Source of the DNA: JBOGUF01 sp050696075
GTDB lineage: Bacteria > Chloroflexota > Chloroflexia > Thermomicrobiales > UBA6265
Assembly: GCA_050696075.1 (NCBI GenBank)
Contig: JBOGUF010000104.1
Span: forward strand, 1 to 45,917
Length of the DNA: 45,917 nucleotides
Direction: 5' to 3'
The translations under genes were made by a program, and so were the position numbers. This document shows positions 9,310 to 17,233 of the stretch, in pieces. The notes below the pieces were generated by a model, which was given only the letters and a program-made list of their open reading frames with translations, did no database searches and was not told where the DNA came from. Positions within the stretch are counted from its first letter, which is position 1, and the number at the start of each line of letters is the position of its first letter.

Positions 9310-10087
9310 CAGGCATCGCCTCGTACCCAATTATCTTATACACGGCATCTGTCTTATCGCTGAGTCCGTCGATCATAACGATGTAGACATCGAGGGGGTC
9401 AAGGATGTCATCGTGTTCAACAAGCGTCGTCAAGTCGGAATCACGCCAGCAACCTTTGTCCACGACGAGAAAGACATGGTGGGTATCGATCTCGCCAATC
9501 TCCCTGTTGCGAAGGTAGGCCATGAGTGAGGCAAAGAGAGGGTCATTGCGTTCCCTGAGAATCTGTGCTGCAAATCCCATGATTCCGGGTATCTCGTCCT
9601 TACAGTCCTTCTGGAGTTGGTTGTGAGCAGTCAGAGCCAACTGTGTTATTCCGCTTCGTGTGGAGCGGTACTTCGCTTCGACATAGGCCACTTCGGTGAT
9701 AACCAGGTCGTCGTCAGTCTTTATAGCCAGTACGTCGGTAGCCTTTGGGGAATCATGACCAGCAGTTCTATAGCGCAGCTTCTTGATGGGCACAGCATGT
9801 CCGTTTACATCTTCAAGAAATCGAACAGCTAAAACCTCCCCAAGGACTCCTCGCTTGAGAATCTTGGTGCTTGGTTGTCGTGACTTAATGAAGGCGCTCA
9901 ATTTGCTCGGAGGAAGCATCGCTGTAGCGTCGGCAAGTAATTCCTCGCTCATCAGGTGGCTTGACACCGCAGGAGCAAGGATGTCGGCAGAACGCGCCTC
10001 AGCACCAACTATCTCGATGACGTCCCACGTCGAGAATGTGCCAGGTGGAGGATCTCTTAGTTGAGAGTTTAGCCAAAGGTTGAGCAA
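9299..10087 (-). CDS. hamA: Hachiman-type nuclease HamA (DUF1837, PD-(D/E)xK fold)
   Basis: A 262-residue protein directly upstream of, and overlapping, the helicase gene. A PD-(D/E)xK core is readable: Glu84 in GVLGEVLA, Asp112 and Asp118 in GHDSPKATDVLAI, and the E137-x-K139 pair in VEAKYRS. The position of the ExK pair near residue 138-140 and the downstream helicase match HamA of Hachiman (AbpA of AbpAB). The known role is a nuclease effector that degrades DNA when released by HamB. The start is a TTG at 10087, preceded by AGGTGAGG; a stop codon lies five codons upstream in this frame, so few other starts are possible. Assignment rests on the pair and the motifs, not on a database match. 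Confidence 0.75.
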   Translation of the reverse strand: MLNLWLNSQLRDPPPGTFSTWDVIEIVGAEARSADILAPAVSSHLMSEELLADATAMLPPSKLSAFIKSRQPSTKILKRGVLGEVLAVRFLEDVNGHAVPIKKLRYRTAGHDSPKATDVLAIKTDDDLVITEVAYVEAKYRSTRSGITQLALTAHNQLQKDCKDEIPGIMGFAAQILRERNDPLFASLMAYLRNREIGEIDTHHVFLVVDKGCWRDSDLTTLVEHDDILDPLDVYIVMIDGLSDKTDAVYKIIGYEAMPDDD

Positions 10088-10171
10088 GACTTGTAGTCCT
10101 CACCTCTCGATGCTAGACACAGACGCGGATAACCTCAATGGGTCTTATCCTGCCGCTCGGACAGCCAAGCG

Positions 10172-10350
10172 TCAAGCGTCTTTCAGCGTCATCCGGCCGG
10201 TGGCGAGGGCGTAGCCCCAAGGCCGAGACGTCGGGCGGTTCGTGCCCCAGCGCGCCAAGGATCGTGCCGACGTGTGTGCGCGGTGCTCGTTGGCGTGGTA
10301 CAGCGCCTGGGCGAGGAAGACCCCGGTTCGGGTGAAGAAGCCCATGCTTC
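10172..10350 (-). pseudogene. Decayed C-terminal fragment of a DinB-family protein
   Basis: Read on the minus strand, the fragment runs FLAQALYHANEHRAH in one frame, continues THVGTILGALGHEPPDVSAL in a second frame, and ends WGYALATGRMTLKDA-stop in the first frame. Together these give the typical last third of a DinB/DUF664 four-helix protein, including the conserved H-x3-H-R pattern. Two frameshifts and the missing N-terminal part show it is dead. It is joined directly to a retropepsin-like remnant, so a deletion has fused unrelated genes. Confidence 0.65.
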
Positions 10351-10505
10351 GTCGTAGGGCTCGACCAGGAGGCTGGCGGCTCGTTCATCGAAACCGACCT
10401 GAAACGCGGCGAAGACATCGTGCCGGCCGAGGAGCATGGTGTTGGCCTCGACGACAAGGATTTCCGTGCCGATCGGGCGACCGAATGTCAGGAGCCGGCC
10501 ATCTT
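10325..10505 (-). pseudogene. Remnant of a retropepsin-like aspartic protease (C-terminal part)
   Basis: One minus-strand frame reads DGRLLTFGRPIGTEIL, then MLLGRHDVFAAFQVGFDER and LLVEPYD. The 'LLGR-D-hhxxhxVxFD' pattern is typical of the C-terminal half of bacterial retropepsin-like proteases. No N-terminal D-T-G catalytic motif is present. The 5' end overlaps the DUF5678-like gene in a different frame and the 3' end runs into the DinB remnant. Family assignment is tentative. Confidence 0.4.
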
Positions 10506-10756
10506 GGCACGATCAGCGGATCAGGTTCGCCGGCCGCTTCGGCGGCGCGGACGACGGCGTCGTGATCGTGGCCCGCGGCGACGATGGTTTCACCGGAGAA
10601 CGCGATCCACATGCCGTCTTCGTATCCGTGGAACAGGTTTGGTTCGCGTGCCATCCGTCGATAGGCGGTCAGATGCCGTGGCGGCATCGGCGGCATGTGT
10701 GCCTCCGGGTCGTCCAGGACCGATCCGGATGTCGCGACCTGTTTGGGTGTCGCCAT
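10385..10756 (-). pseudogene. DUF5678-like small protein, C-terminus probably frame-shifted
   Basis: The start ATG at 10756 has AGGAGAA before it. The first 80 or so residues read like a real protein: a Pro/Met-rich head (MPPMPPRHL), then LFHGYEDGMWIAFSGETIVAAG and AVVRAAEAAGEPDPLIVP, which matches the compact W-x-A-h-x-G-x-x-h-V-x-x-G pattern of DUF5678. After LIVP the composition turns into an Arg/Pro/His-rich tail typical of out-of-frame translation in G+C-rich DNA, so the gene's end has been lost or shifted. Function unknown. Confidence 0.5.
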
Positions 10757-10832
10757 CGCTGGTTCTCCTATCTCAAGCATCCTTTCGCACGTCGTTGCTA
10801 TCGAGTTCGGCGTTCAGCTACGTTCGGCCCTA

Positions 10833-11005
10833 TTACCTCCAGCATACTTCAATGCGCTCGATCCGCGGCCAGAAGCGCGCCGCCGGGTCGTCGGCGCCGT
10901 GCCGTCGCAACCAGGCCGGCACGCCGGCAATCTGGCGGTTGGCAGAGAGGACGGTGTCGCGCCGTCGCGCCAGCTCGGCAGTCGACCGGTCAAGCGCCCG
11001 CTCTC
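10833..11005 (-). other. Possible remnant of an unidentified gene
   Basis: The minus strand encodes a protein-like stretch from ERALDRSTAELARRR through NRQIAGVPAWLRRHGADD to FWPRIERIEV-stop. The composition (amphipathic helix, conserved-looking W and RR) suggests the tail of a real protein, but no start region remains and I do not recognise the family. It abuts the ABC exporter fragment. Confidence 0.3.
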
Positions 11006-11007
11006 CA

Positions 11008-11095
11008 GCGGCGACGTGACGTGCCTGGCGGTCTCGCACCGCCGCGCCGCGCCGCGCCGTGCCAACCACATCGTCGTGGAGAAGGAGGGCCACGC
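11008..11095 (+). pseudogene. Fragment of the ABC exporter subunit 2 C-terminus
   Basis: This stretch translates as GDVTCLAVSHRRAAPRRANH followed by IVVEKEGH. It aligns with GDVTCLAVSHRRAALLRADH and VVVLKGGH of the intact exporter at 5511-5600, including the H-loop His. At DNA level most positions are identical. It is a short, non-functional paralogous remnant on the far side of the Hachiman genes. Confidence 0.8.
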
Positions 11096-11222
11096 GGACC
11101 ATCAAGCACCTCCAACCTGCACGCTATTTGCCGGGTGCACCAGTTAGGATGTATCTGCCAAATTTGTCGCCTCTGTTCGATCATCGTCCTCAACCACCGC
11201 ATCCGCATTGAGCAGACACGCC

Positions 11223-12047
11223 CTATGCCTGCTCCCCGGCAATACGCCGCAGGGTGGCGGCGGTATCGGGGTCGGCGGGGAAGAACGATTCGATGGCGAG
11301 TTCGGAGAGGGTGACGTCGACCGGGGTGCCGAAGATGGTGGTGGTGCTGAAGAAGGCGAGGAGTCCGTGGTCGGTGCGGAGGTGAAAGGGAATGACCACC
11401 CCGGCGTCGTAGAGGTCGCGCGCGTGGTTGCGGTTACGGTCCGGATCGTCGGGGAGGGGATAGGCGGCCAGCTCGTTCAAGAGGGCCGCCAGCGCCGGGT
11501 CGGCGGTCGTCTCGACCTGCCCGCGGAGCCGGCCGAGTAGGTGCGCTCTCCATTGGGTAAGGTTCGCGATCCGCGGCGCCAGCCCGTGCGGGTGGAGGCT
11601 GAGGCGCAGGACGTTGACGGGTGGCTGGACGAGATCGGGCTGTATCCCGACCAGGAGCGGTCCGACCGCGCGGTTCGCCGCGACGAGGGTCCAGTGCCGG
11701 TCGACGGCGAGGGCCGGATAGGGCTCGTGCCCGGCGAGGACGAGGTCGACGGCTTGCCGCGCCGCTTGCAGGGCGGGGTCGTCGAGGCGGCGTTCTGGGT
11801 AGATCGGGGCATAGCCGCCGGCGACGAGCAAGGCGTTGCGGTCGCGTAACGGGATATCGAGTTGCTTGGCGAGGCGCAGCAGCATCTCGCGGCTGGGCCG
11901 GGCGCGGCCGGTTTCCATGAAGCTGACGTGCCGGGCGGAGACATCGGCCTCGGCGGCGAGGGCGAGTTGGCTCAGATGGCGGCGCTGCCGCCACTCGCGC
12001 AGCAGGTCGCCGACGTTTCTGTGCGCGGTCATGGTCAAGGTCGTCAT
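11223..12047 (-). CDS. XRE-family regulator with MmyB-like ligand-binding domain
   Basis: A 274-residue regulator. Residues about 12-65 form an XRE helix-turn-helix (LREWRQRRHLSQLALAAEAD, then SARHVSFMETGRARPS). The rest, with YPALAVDRHWTLVAANRA, NVLRLSLHPHGL and a terminal SELAIESFFPAD segment, is the PAS-like MmyB domain that binds fatty-acid-type ligands in characterised members. Such regulators usually control a divergently transcribed neighbour; here that is the SnoaL-like gene, 132 bp away across a palindrome. A second start ATG exists five codons in. Confidence 0.85.
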   Translation of the reverse strand: MTTLTMTAHRNVGDLLREWRQRRHLSQLALAAEADVSARHVSFMETGRARPSREMLLRLAKQLDIPLRDRNALLVAGGYAPIYPERRLDDPALQAARQAVDLVLAGHEPYPALAVDRHWTLVAANRAVGPLLVGIQPDLVQPPVNVLRLSLHPHGLAPRIANLTQWRAHLLGRLRGQVETTADPALAALLNELAAYPLPDDPDRNRNHARDLYDAGVVIPFHLRTDHGLLAFFSTTTIFGTPVDVTLSELAIESFFPADPDTAATLRRIAGEQA

Positions 12048-12081
12048 GGCCTAACGATAGTCGAACCAGGTTGCGGGAACA

Positions 12082-12098
12082 ATAACCTCCGAGGTAAT
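12082..12098. promoter_or_regulatory. Candidate operator between XRE regulator and SnoaL-like gene
   Basis: The intergenic region holds an imperfect palindrome centred on ACCTC-C-GAGGT, extended to 17 nt with one mismatched pair. Its place between a repressor-type gene and its divergent neighbour makes it the most likely operator. No binding motif for this regulator is known to me. Confidence 0.4.
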
Positions 12099-12179
12099 CG
12101 ACGCTGGTCGGAGGTGGCCGGATCATGGGGACATGCCCGCCGAATGGTGGCGGGATGCGATAGCTCGATGGAGGTTCGG

Positions 12180-12560
12180 ATGACCGACGTTTCCCCCGTG
12201 ATCGGCCGCTACATCGCGATCTGGAACGAGACGGACACGGCGCGCCGCCGCGACCTGATCGCCGAAACCTGGACCGAAGATGCGAGTTATGTGGACCCGC
12301 TGATGCGCGGCGACGGCCCGGACGGCATCGACGCCATGGTCGCCGGCGTCCAGCAGCAATTTCCGGGGCACTGGTTCCAACGGACCGGCGAGATCGACGC
12401 CCACAACGACCGCGTGCGCTTCGCGTGGGCGCTGGTCGGCAACTCGGGCGGGTCGCCGGTGGTGGCGGGCGTCGACTTCGGCGTGATTGCGGCCGACGGT
12501 CGCTTGCAGGCGATCACCGGCTTCCTTGACCAGGCGCCGGCACTCCCGGACGGGGCGTAA
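12180..12560 (+). CDS. SnoaL-like / NTF2-fold protein
   Basis: A 126-residue protein with the pattern of small NTF2-fold (SnoaL-like) proteins: YIAIWNETD-RR-LIAETW, YVDPLM-GDGPDGIDAMV, RVRFAWAL, then a terminal ITGFLDQAP strand. Members are small-molecule isomerases/hydrolases or binding proteins; the substrate cannot be read. ATG12180 is preferred because GGAGG lies about 5 nt upstream; an ATG four codons earlier is possible. It is transcribed away from the MmyB-type regulator and is its likely target. Confidence 0.75.
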   Translation: MTDVSPVIGRYIAIWNETDTARRRDLIAETWTEDASYVDPLMRGDGPDGIDAMVAGVQQQFPGHWFQRTGEIDAHNDRVRFAWALVGNSGGSPVVAGVDFGVIAADGRLQAITGFLDQAPALPDGA

Positions 12561-12577
12561 CCGAGGAGCCACGACGA

Positions 12578-12625
12578 CCCGGCGCTGAAGGGCCGGGCTA
12601 CGCACGACGAAGCCCTTCCAGGGCT
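12578..12625. repeat. Pair of intergenic hairpins (REP-like)
   Basis: Two adjacent hairpins: CCCGGC / GCCGGG (12578-12597) and AGCCCT-TCC-AGGGCT (12611-12625). They lie 18 nt after the SnoaL-like stop codon and could end its transcript, though no T-run follows. The rest of 12,561-12,844 holds no gene. Confidence 0.5.
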
Positions 12626-12844
12626 GAGCACGACGGGCACCAAAGCGAGACGGCGCCCAAAAATATGATTCAGTCTTCCCCACTCCCCTCTCTGCCGGGG
12701 TCGAGACGGGCGCCCTGCCGTCTCGACCCCGGCATCGTTCTGTCCAGCGTCCGTGGCGATGGACGCCGGACCGCTCGCGGCCAGTGAAGTAGGATGGATG
12801 GTCCGGGGCGTGACATGCAGACGGCAAGGGAGGGGTGGACGGGG

Positions 12845-14095
12845 ATGCGGGGTGTTTTGGGGTTGGTCGTCGTGCTGGCGCTGCTGTTGGCGGGCTCGGT
12901 GGCGGCGCAAGGCAAGTCGCCGCCGGCGTTTGGGGATGCCCCCGGCGCGTTCCGGGTGACCGTCTTCGCCGATGGGCTCGACTTCCCCGCCGGCATGACG
13001 AGCCTGCCGGACGGGTCGATCCTGGTCGGGACGAGTCGCCCGGTTGGGGGGAGCTATTTTCAGTCAAGCGGGGAGCTGCTACGGCTGGTCGATGCGGACG
13101 GCGACGGCGCGGCGGACGACGAGAGGACGGTCCTGGCGCACAACCTGCCGGGCACGATCACGGCGGTGGCCCGCGCCGGGAACCTCGTCTTCGTCACGAG
13201 TGCCGAGAAGGGCCGCGAGCGCATTTCGTTCTGGCGAAGCGACGGCGATTGGCAGGCGCCGCTCGAACTCGTGGGGAGTATCGACTTCCGTTTTGAGCTG
13301 TTCGAGCACCAGACCTACGGGTTGGCCGTAAGCGAGTATGCGGACGATCCGCGCCGGGTTGACCTCTTCTTCAATGTCGGCGCGTACGCCAATTTTGCGG
13401 CTGGCGGCACGGTCGACGTCGACGGTTTGGTCAGCGCGACGTTGCAGGATGCCTCAATCTACCGGGTCACGGTCGAGGACAACGATGGCCCGGTGACCGT
13501 CTCCGATCCGGAGCTGATCGCGACCGGCCTGCGCAACGCCGCGGCGTTCGTGATTGACCCCGCGAGCGGCGATCTGCTCATTGCGGAGAACGGCATCGAC
13601 ACCCCGGACGACCGGCTGGAGGCCTTCAGTGCCGACGAGTTGGACCGCATTGCCGCGGCCGAGATCGGCGGCGAGCCGGAGGATTTTGGGTTCCCGGCGT
13701 CGTACGTCGCCTACCGGACGGGCGAGGTCGTTGGGGAAGGCGGGGAACCGCTGCTGGTGACGTTCCAACCGCTTGACGGGTCGGAGAGCGAGGGGCCGGC
13801 CGGGATCGCCGTGGCGCCGCCATCCTTTCCCGATGGATTGAACGCGGGCGTCTTCATTGGGTTTCACGGCCAATGGGACCTGACGGGGGTCGCCAATGAG
13901 GAAAACCCCGTCGTCTACGCCGATCTGGCCACCGGCGAGTACAGCCACGTCATTGGCAACGAGGAGCCGGGCGTCGGCCACCTGAACACGCTGCTTGCGA
14001 CCGACGACGCGCTCTACGTCGCCGACCTCTGCGCGGACGGCTCGATGGTTGGGGTGGCGCCGTGCGGGGTGATCTACGAGATTCGCCCACGGTAG
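12845..14095 (+). CDS. Secreted beta-propeller protein (PQQ/sorbosone-dehydrogenase-like)
   Basis: A 416-residue exported protein. From ATG12845 it begins MRGVLGLVVVLALLLAGSVAAQ, a classic signal peptide with a cleavage site after AQ or AA; longer starts would bury this. The mature part shows propeller repeats of the glucose/sorbosone dehydrogenase type: FADGLDFPAGMTSLPDGSIL, LLRLVDADGDGAADD, LRNAAAFVIDPASGDLLIAENG, AGIAVAPPSFPDGLNAGVFIGFHG and a closing LYVADLCADGSM. These resemble PQQ-dependent soluble sugar dehydrogenases, but PQQ ligands cannot be confirmed by eye. It probably acts outside the membrane. It stands alone, with no obvious operon partner. Confidence 0.75.
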   Translation: MRGVLGLVVVLALLLAGSVAAQGKSPPAFGDAPGAFRVTVFADGLDFPAGMTSLPDGSILVGTSRPVGGSYFQSSGELLRLVDADGDGAADDERTVLAHNLPGTITAVARAGNLVFVTSAEKGRERISFWRSDGDWQAPLELVGSIDFRFELFEHQTYGLAVSEYADDPRRVDLFFNVGAYANFAAGGTVDVDGLVSATLQDASIYRVTVEDNDGPVTVSDPELIATGLRNAAAFVIDPASGDLLIAENGIDTPDDRLEAFSADELDRIAAAEIGGEPEDFGFPASYVAYRTGEVVGEGGEPLLVTFQPLDGSESEGPAGIAVAPPSFPDGLNAGVFIGFHGQWDLTGVANEENPVVYADLATGEYSHVIGNEEPGVGHLNTLLATDDALYVADLCADGSMVGVAPCGVIYEIRPR

Positions 14096-14159
14096 GGTGT
14101 TGTCGAGACGGAACGACGGAAAGGGTCGATCGGCATGACGGATTGGTCCAGCGCACATG

Positions 14160-14180
14160 GAAGCCGGTCAGGGTGCGGTG
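14160..14180. repeat. 21-bp direct repeat, copy 1 (left of MFS pseudogene)
   Basis: GAAGCCGGTCAGGGTGCGGTG. The same 21 nt recur at 15660-15680, exactly 1500 bp away and in the same orientation, where they encode the C-terminal HRTLTGF of Qng1. This left copy is outside any gene and looks like a fragment of the qng1 3' end. See copy 2. Confidence 0.85.
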
Positions 14181-14221
14181 GTAGCTGCTCTATGTCTCCC
14201 ATCCTCTGACGGGGTGTGTGG

Positions 14222-15501
14222 TTACTGATCCGGGGTCTGCTCCTGGCGTTCCCGGATCGGGTCAGTGACCGCGCGTTCACGGCGGGCAAGGAGGATAAAC
14301 GGCAGCGCCAGCAGTTCGATCCCTGCCCCGACGACGTACGACGTGGCGTACCCCCAGGCATCGGCCGCCCTGCCCAGCGCCGGCTGGACGACCACGCCGC
14401 CCGAGGAGCTGAGGAGGTTATCGGACGAGAGCACGGTGGCGCGCTGCTCGGACGGGATCAAGCCGTTGAGATACGCCTGCCTGACCGGCGCCGTCGCCGC
14501 AAACACAATGCCCCATGCGCTCAAGAGTCCCAGAGCGATCCAGAAGTTCGAGACGAGCCCAATCAGCGCCAAAACGACCGCGCTCGACACGACGCCGGCA
14601 AGCAGCAGGGTGGTGCGGCGCTGAAAGAGCATGCGCATGTAGGGCGCCAGGTAGCCGCCGACGATCTGCGCCCCGGCCACGATGGCGGCGGCCAAGCCGG
14701 CGATCGTATAGGACGCGCGTGCGCCGTAGAGTTCGAGCAAGTACGGCTGCATCGCGTAGAAGGCGTAGATGCCGACACCGCCGCTGAATGGCGCGGCGAG
14801 CATCAGCCACCGCACCGGCGGGTTGCGGAACCCCTGGTCCAACGACGACGAGAGAATGCGCCGCATCGCCGTCGGCACGGACGCCTCTCTCCGGGGCGTG
14901 AACCCGACGTCGTGCATCGCCGTGAACGCGACCAGGCACGTCAACGCCAGCAGCACCGCGCGCACGATGTACGGCACACCCAGATTCGTGACTTGGGCGA
15001 CCACCCCGCCGCCGAGCGCACCGGTCAGCATCGCCACTCCGCCGGCGATCTGCCCTTTGGCAAATGCCGACTCCAGCGTCCCCGTATACTGGGTGAAGCT
15101 CAGGCCGTCGACCAGCCAGGTTCGGTCGCGCCGGAGAAAAAGGTAAAGCCGAGTCCGAGCAGCATCGAGATCATCGCCCACGCCCAGAACGGTCCCTCGA
15201 CCTGCCACATCAGGAGGTAGAGCGAGGTCGAGGCGAAGAGTGTGGCCGTGCCGAGGATGTACGACGTCCGCCGCCCGGCCGTGTCGGCCACGACCCCGGT
15301 CGGCACCTCGAAGAGGACCTGACCAACGGTGAAGAACGCGTTCGCGGCAAAGGCCTCGGTGATGCTCAAGCCCGCATCGAGCAGAAAGAGGGTATTGATC
15401 CCCCAGATGAACGACGAGGCGACCGTCGAGAGAAAGGTGAGGGTGACGTACGTCTTGAGAATGTGTTCAGCCGTTGTGGGCAACTGCTTCGTATCACGCA
15501 T
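14222..15501 (-). pseudogene. MFS transporter, broken by a one-base frameshift
   Basis: Two minus-strand frames make one transporter. The first (15100-15501) starts at ATG15501 and covers the first four membrane segments with the loop motif GVVADTAGRRTSY. The second covers the remaining segments to the stop at 14222. The join is near 15115-15122, where GATE must continue into WLVDGLSF: the DNA reads GAACCTGG, and one extra base would restore the frame. The intact product would be about 425 residues, 12 membrane segments, a drug- or metabolite-type exporter. Either a mutation or a base-calling error explains the break. The gene lies between two 21-bp direct repeats. Confidence 0.8.
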
Positions 15502-15537
15502 ACCAGGGTAACTGTCACGTAACGCTGCATAGCGGTT

Positions 15538-15557
15538 CCACTCTCGTCATCGAGTGG
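15538..15557. promoter_or_regulatory. Inverted repeat upstream of MFS gene
   Basis: CCACTC, 8-nt spacer, GAGTGG, about 37 nt upstream of the transporter start. A direct pair of GTAAC words lies between it and the gene. It could be an operator; no adjacent regulator is obvious. Confidence 0.3.
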
Positions 15558-15653
15558 TACGAGTAATTAACCACGACGCCAGTGCCCGCGTGAGATTTGC
15601 TCCGAGAACGGCGGATGTCTCGATGGCGCCCGGCGTTGGCACAGACCGGGAAG

Positions 15654-16670
15654 CTAGTAGAAGCCGGTCAGGGTGCGGTGATAGGGGCGGGCGTCGGGGG
15701 GGAGGGATTGGCCAGCGACCCAGAGTGCCCAATCGACTTCGAAGGCGCGCAGGGGCCGGCCTAGCCGGACGAGGGCGCGGCGGATGTGCTCGCAGCCCCA
15801 GACGGTGGCGGCGCGGATTTCGACTTCTTCCACGGAGCCGGGTACGAGCAGGACGCGGTTGTCGATCGTGGCGGCGAGGTCGTCCGCATACGCGATGACG
15901 CCGAGGCCGCGCAGGACTTGGGGGACTTTGTAGTCGGCGAAAGCGGTGAGCTGGTCGAGGTCGTGGAAGGCGCCGAGGCCCTCGCTGGCGAAGGAGGCGG
16001 CAAGGTCGGCGACGAGGATTTGGGCACGCTTGTAGAAGCGGACCGCGTAGCCTCGGTACGGTGCGATGTCGTCGAAGGACGGAAAGCGGAGGACGATTTC
16101 CTGGACCAACGTGACGGCCGAACCGTTGGCGAGCCGGATCAACGCCGCGGCGTCCGCGCCGCCTTCGACCCTCAGTAGCCCTCGACCAAGCTCGCGGAGA
16201 TTGGCGACGCGCTCGTCAAAGAGCGGAATCGCCGGGGTATCGGGTGTCGCGGGCCGAAGGATCTCCGCGACCTCATCGGCAGATATCGCCGCCAGATAGG
16301 CTGGGTCCCAGAGTGGCCGCCCGTCTTCGACCGCCCGCGCCAGTGCCGCGACCAGCGCCCAATAGCCGTCGTAGATCTGGCCGTGATCGGCGACGCGCCA
16401 GCGGTGTTCCGGGTCCGCATCGGTGCTCCAGAAGCAGAAATTGAGCGCGTCGAGGACGAAGACCCAGCCGGCCGTGCGCCAGGTGCCGTCGCGGAAGTGG
16501 AGGCTGTCGTCCCACCCCGGCGGTTCGGTCAGCTCGGCCGCGATCTGCGCCGCGACGGCTGGAATGCGGTCGTGGACGATGCGGACGTGCGTCGCCTGCG
16601 CGACAACCGGGGCGGTGGTGGTGAGGACGCCGAGGGGATCGGTCTCGATTATGGGGATGGATCCGCTCAT
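15654..16670 (-). CDS. qng1: Queuosine-5'-phosphate N-glycosylase Qng1 (DUF2419)
   Basis: A 338-residue queuosine salvage enzyme. Conserved blocks: LDALNFCFWS (about 85), FYKRAQILVADL (about 220), LTAFADYKVPQVLRGLGVI (about 240) and EVEIRAATVWGCE followed by FEVDWALWVAGQ at the end. The family hydrolyses queuosine 5'-monophosphate to free the base queuine, which is then put into tRNA anticodons; a Sphaerobacter homologue has been studied structurally, which fits the proposed host. No SD is visible before ATG16670. The stop codon of a decayed small gene lies directly before it (TAG-ATG), so translation may have been coupled. The DNA of its last codons is duplicated at 14160-14180. Confidence 0.9.
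   Translation of the reverse strand: MSGSIPIIETDPLGVLTTTAPVVAQATHVRIVHDRIPAVAAQIAAELTEPPGWDDSLHFRDGTWRTAGWVFVLDALNFCFWSTDADPEHRWRVADHGQIYDGYWALVAALARAVEDGRPLWDPAYLAAISADEVAEILRPATPDTPAIPLFDERVANLRELGRGLLRVEGGADAAALIRLANGSAVTLVQEIVLRFPSFDDIAPYRGYAVRFYKRAQILVADLAASFASEGLGAFHDLDQLTAFADYKVPQVLRGLGVIAYADDLAATIDNRVLLVPGSVEEVEIRAATVWGCEHIRRALVRLGRPLRAFEVDWALWVAGQSLPPDARPYHRTLTGFY
15660..15680. repeat. 21-bp direct repeat, copy 2 (qng1 3' end)
   Basis: Identical to 14160-14180. This copy encodes part of the Qng1 C-terminus and so is the likely source. Confidence 0.85.
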
Positions 16671-16959
16671 CTAGGAGACGGAAGCCGCGTTGCGCGCGGG
16701 AAAATTGTCAATAATGATTCGGTGCTTGCGGTATTAGGTGATCGCGGCCAAGACCGAAATCTCGGGGACGTGGTAATCGAAGGCGGTTTGGGCAATTGCA
16801 TCCGTATCAATGTGTTCGCCGATCTCGGCGCGCGATTGGCCAGCCGGGGATTTCGTAGTCGGATAGCCGCCCACGCTCCAATCCGGGACGGATCGGGTCT
16901 TGGACGACCATCGCCTCGAGTGTTTCGCCGTCGATTTCCTGCTTGCCACGCTTCGCCAC
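16671..16959 (-). pseudogene. Decayed DUF433-like small gene upstream of qng1
   Basis: From a GTG at 16959 with AAGGA upstream, the frame reads AKRGKQEIDGETLEAMVVQD and RLSDYEIPGWPIA, then shifts by one base to EIGEHIDTDAIAQTAFDYHV and PEISVLAAIT, hits TAA, and continues in frame as YRKHRIIIDNFPARNAASVS to a TAG at 16671-16673. The stop at 16734-16736 replaces an expected Tyr (TAC to TAA). The region length (289 nt) is one base off a multiple of three. The end pattern 'A-x-DY-x-VP-x-AAh-YYR-H-x-x-ID' is typical of DUF433, a family seen in VapB-like antitoxins. It was probably co-transcribed with qng1. Confidence 0.6.
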
Positions 16960-17233
16960 CCGACGTTCCTTCGTTCGTTTCCTCTCGCACGCCAGCCGTT
17001 ACGTTTACATCAGCCGATGCACAAGCAACGACCCTCCAGTTCCTTCGCCGTCTCACTCGCAAGTATGGCATTCTTCTTAGTGCCCCGCACGTCCGCACTG
17101 CACCGATAGAACGGTGGTTGTCCGAACGGCTGTGATGCCTTTTGGCTCCTTCGCGGCCCTTCGCATTGGTCGGTGGTGTCGCCTCCGGGATTTGTTCATG
17201 CGCAGATGAGCCGCGGATTGGAGAGGAGTTCAA
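16960..17233. other. Gene-free interval
   Basis: I see no coding pattern, hairpin or repeat here apart from the SD (GAGGAG, 17223-17228) of the following gene. The base composition drops toward A+T to the right, marking the left edge of a lower-G+C segment. Confidence 0.5.

Noticed and set aside
12123..13067. Minus-strand frame of 314 codons across the SnoaL-like gene and intergenic hairpins
   Set aside because: It crosses a clear plus-strand gene and its hairpins; Pro/Arg/His-rich without domain pattern.
14222..15501. Programmed frameshift in the MFS gene
   Set aside because: No slippery heptamer at the join; a simple one-base loss or base-calling error explains it better.
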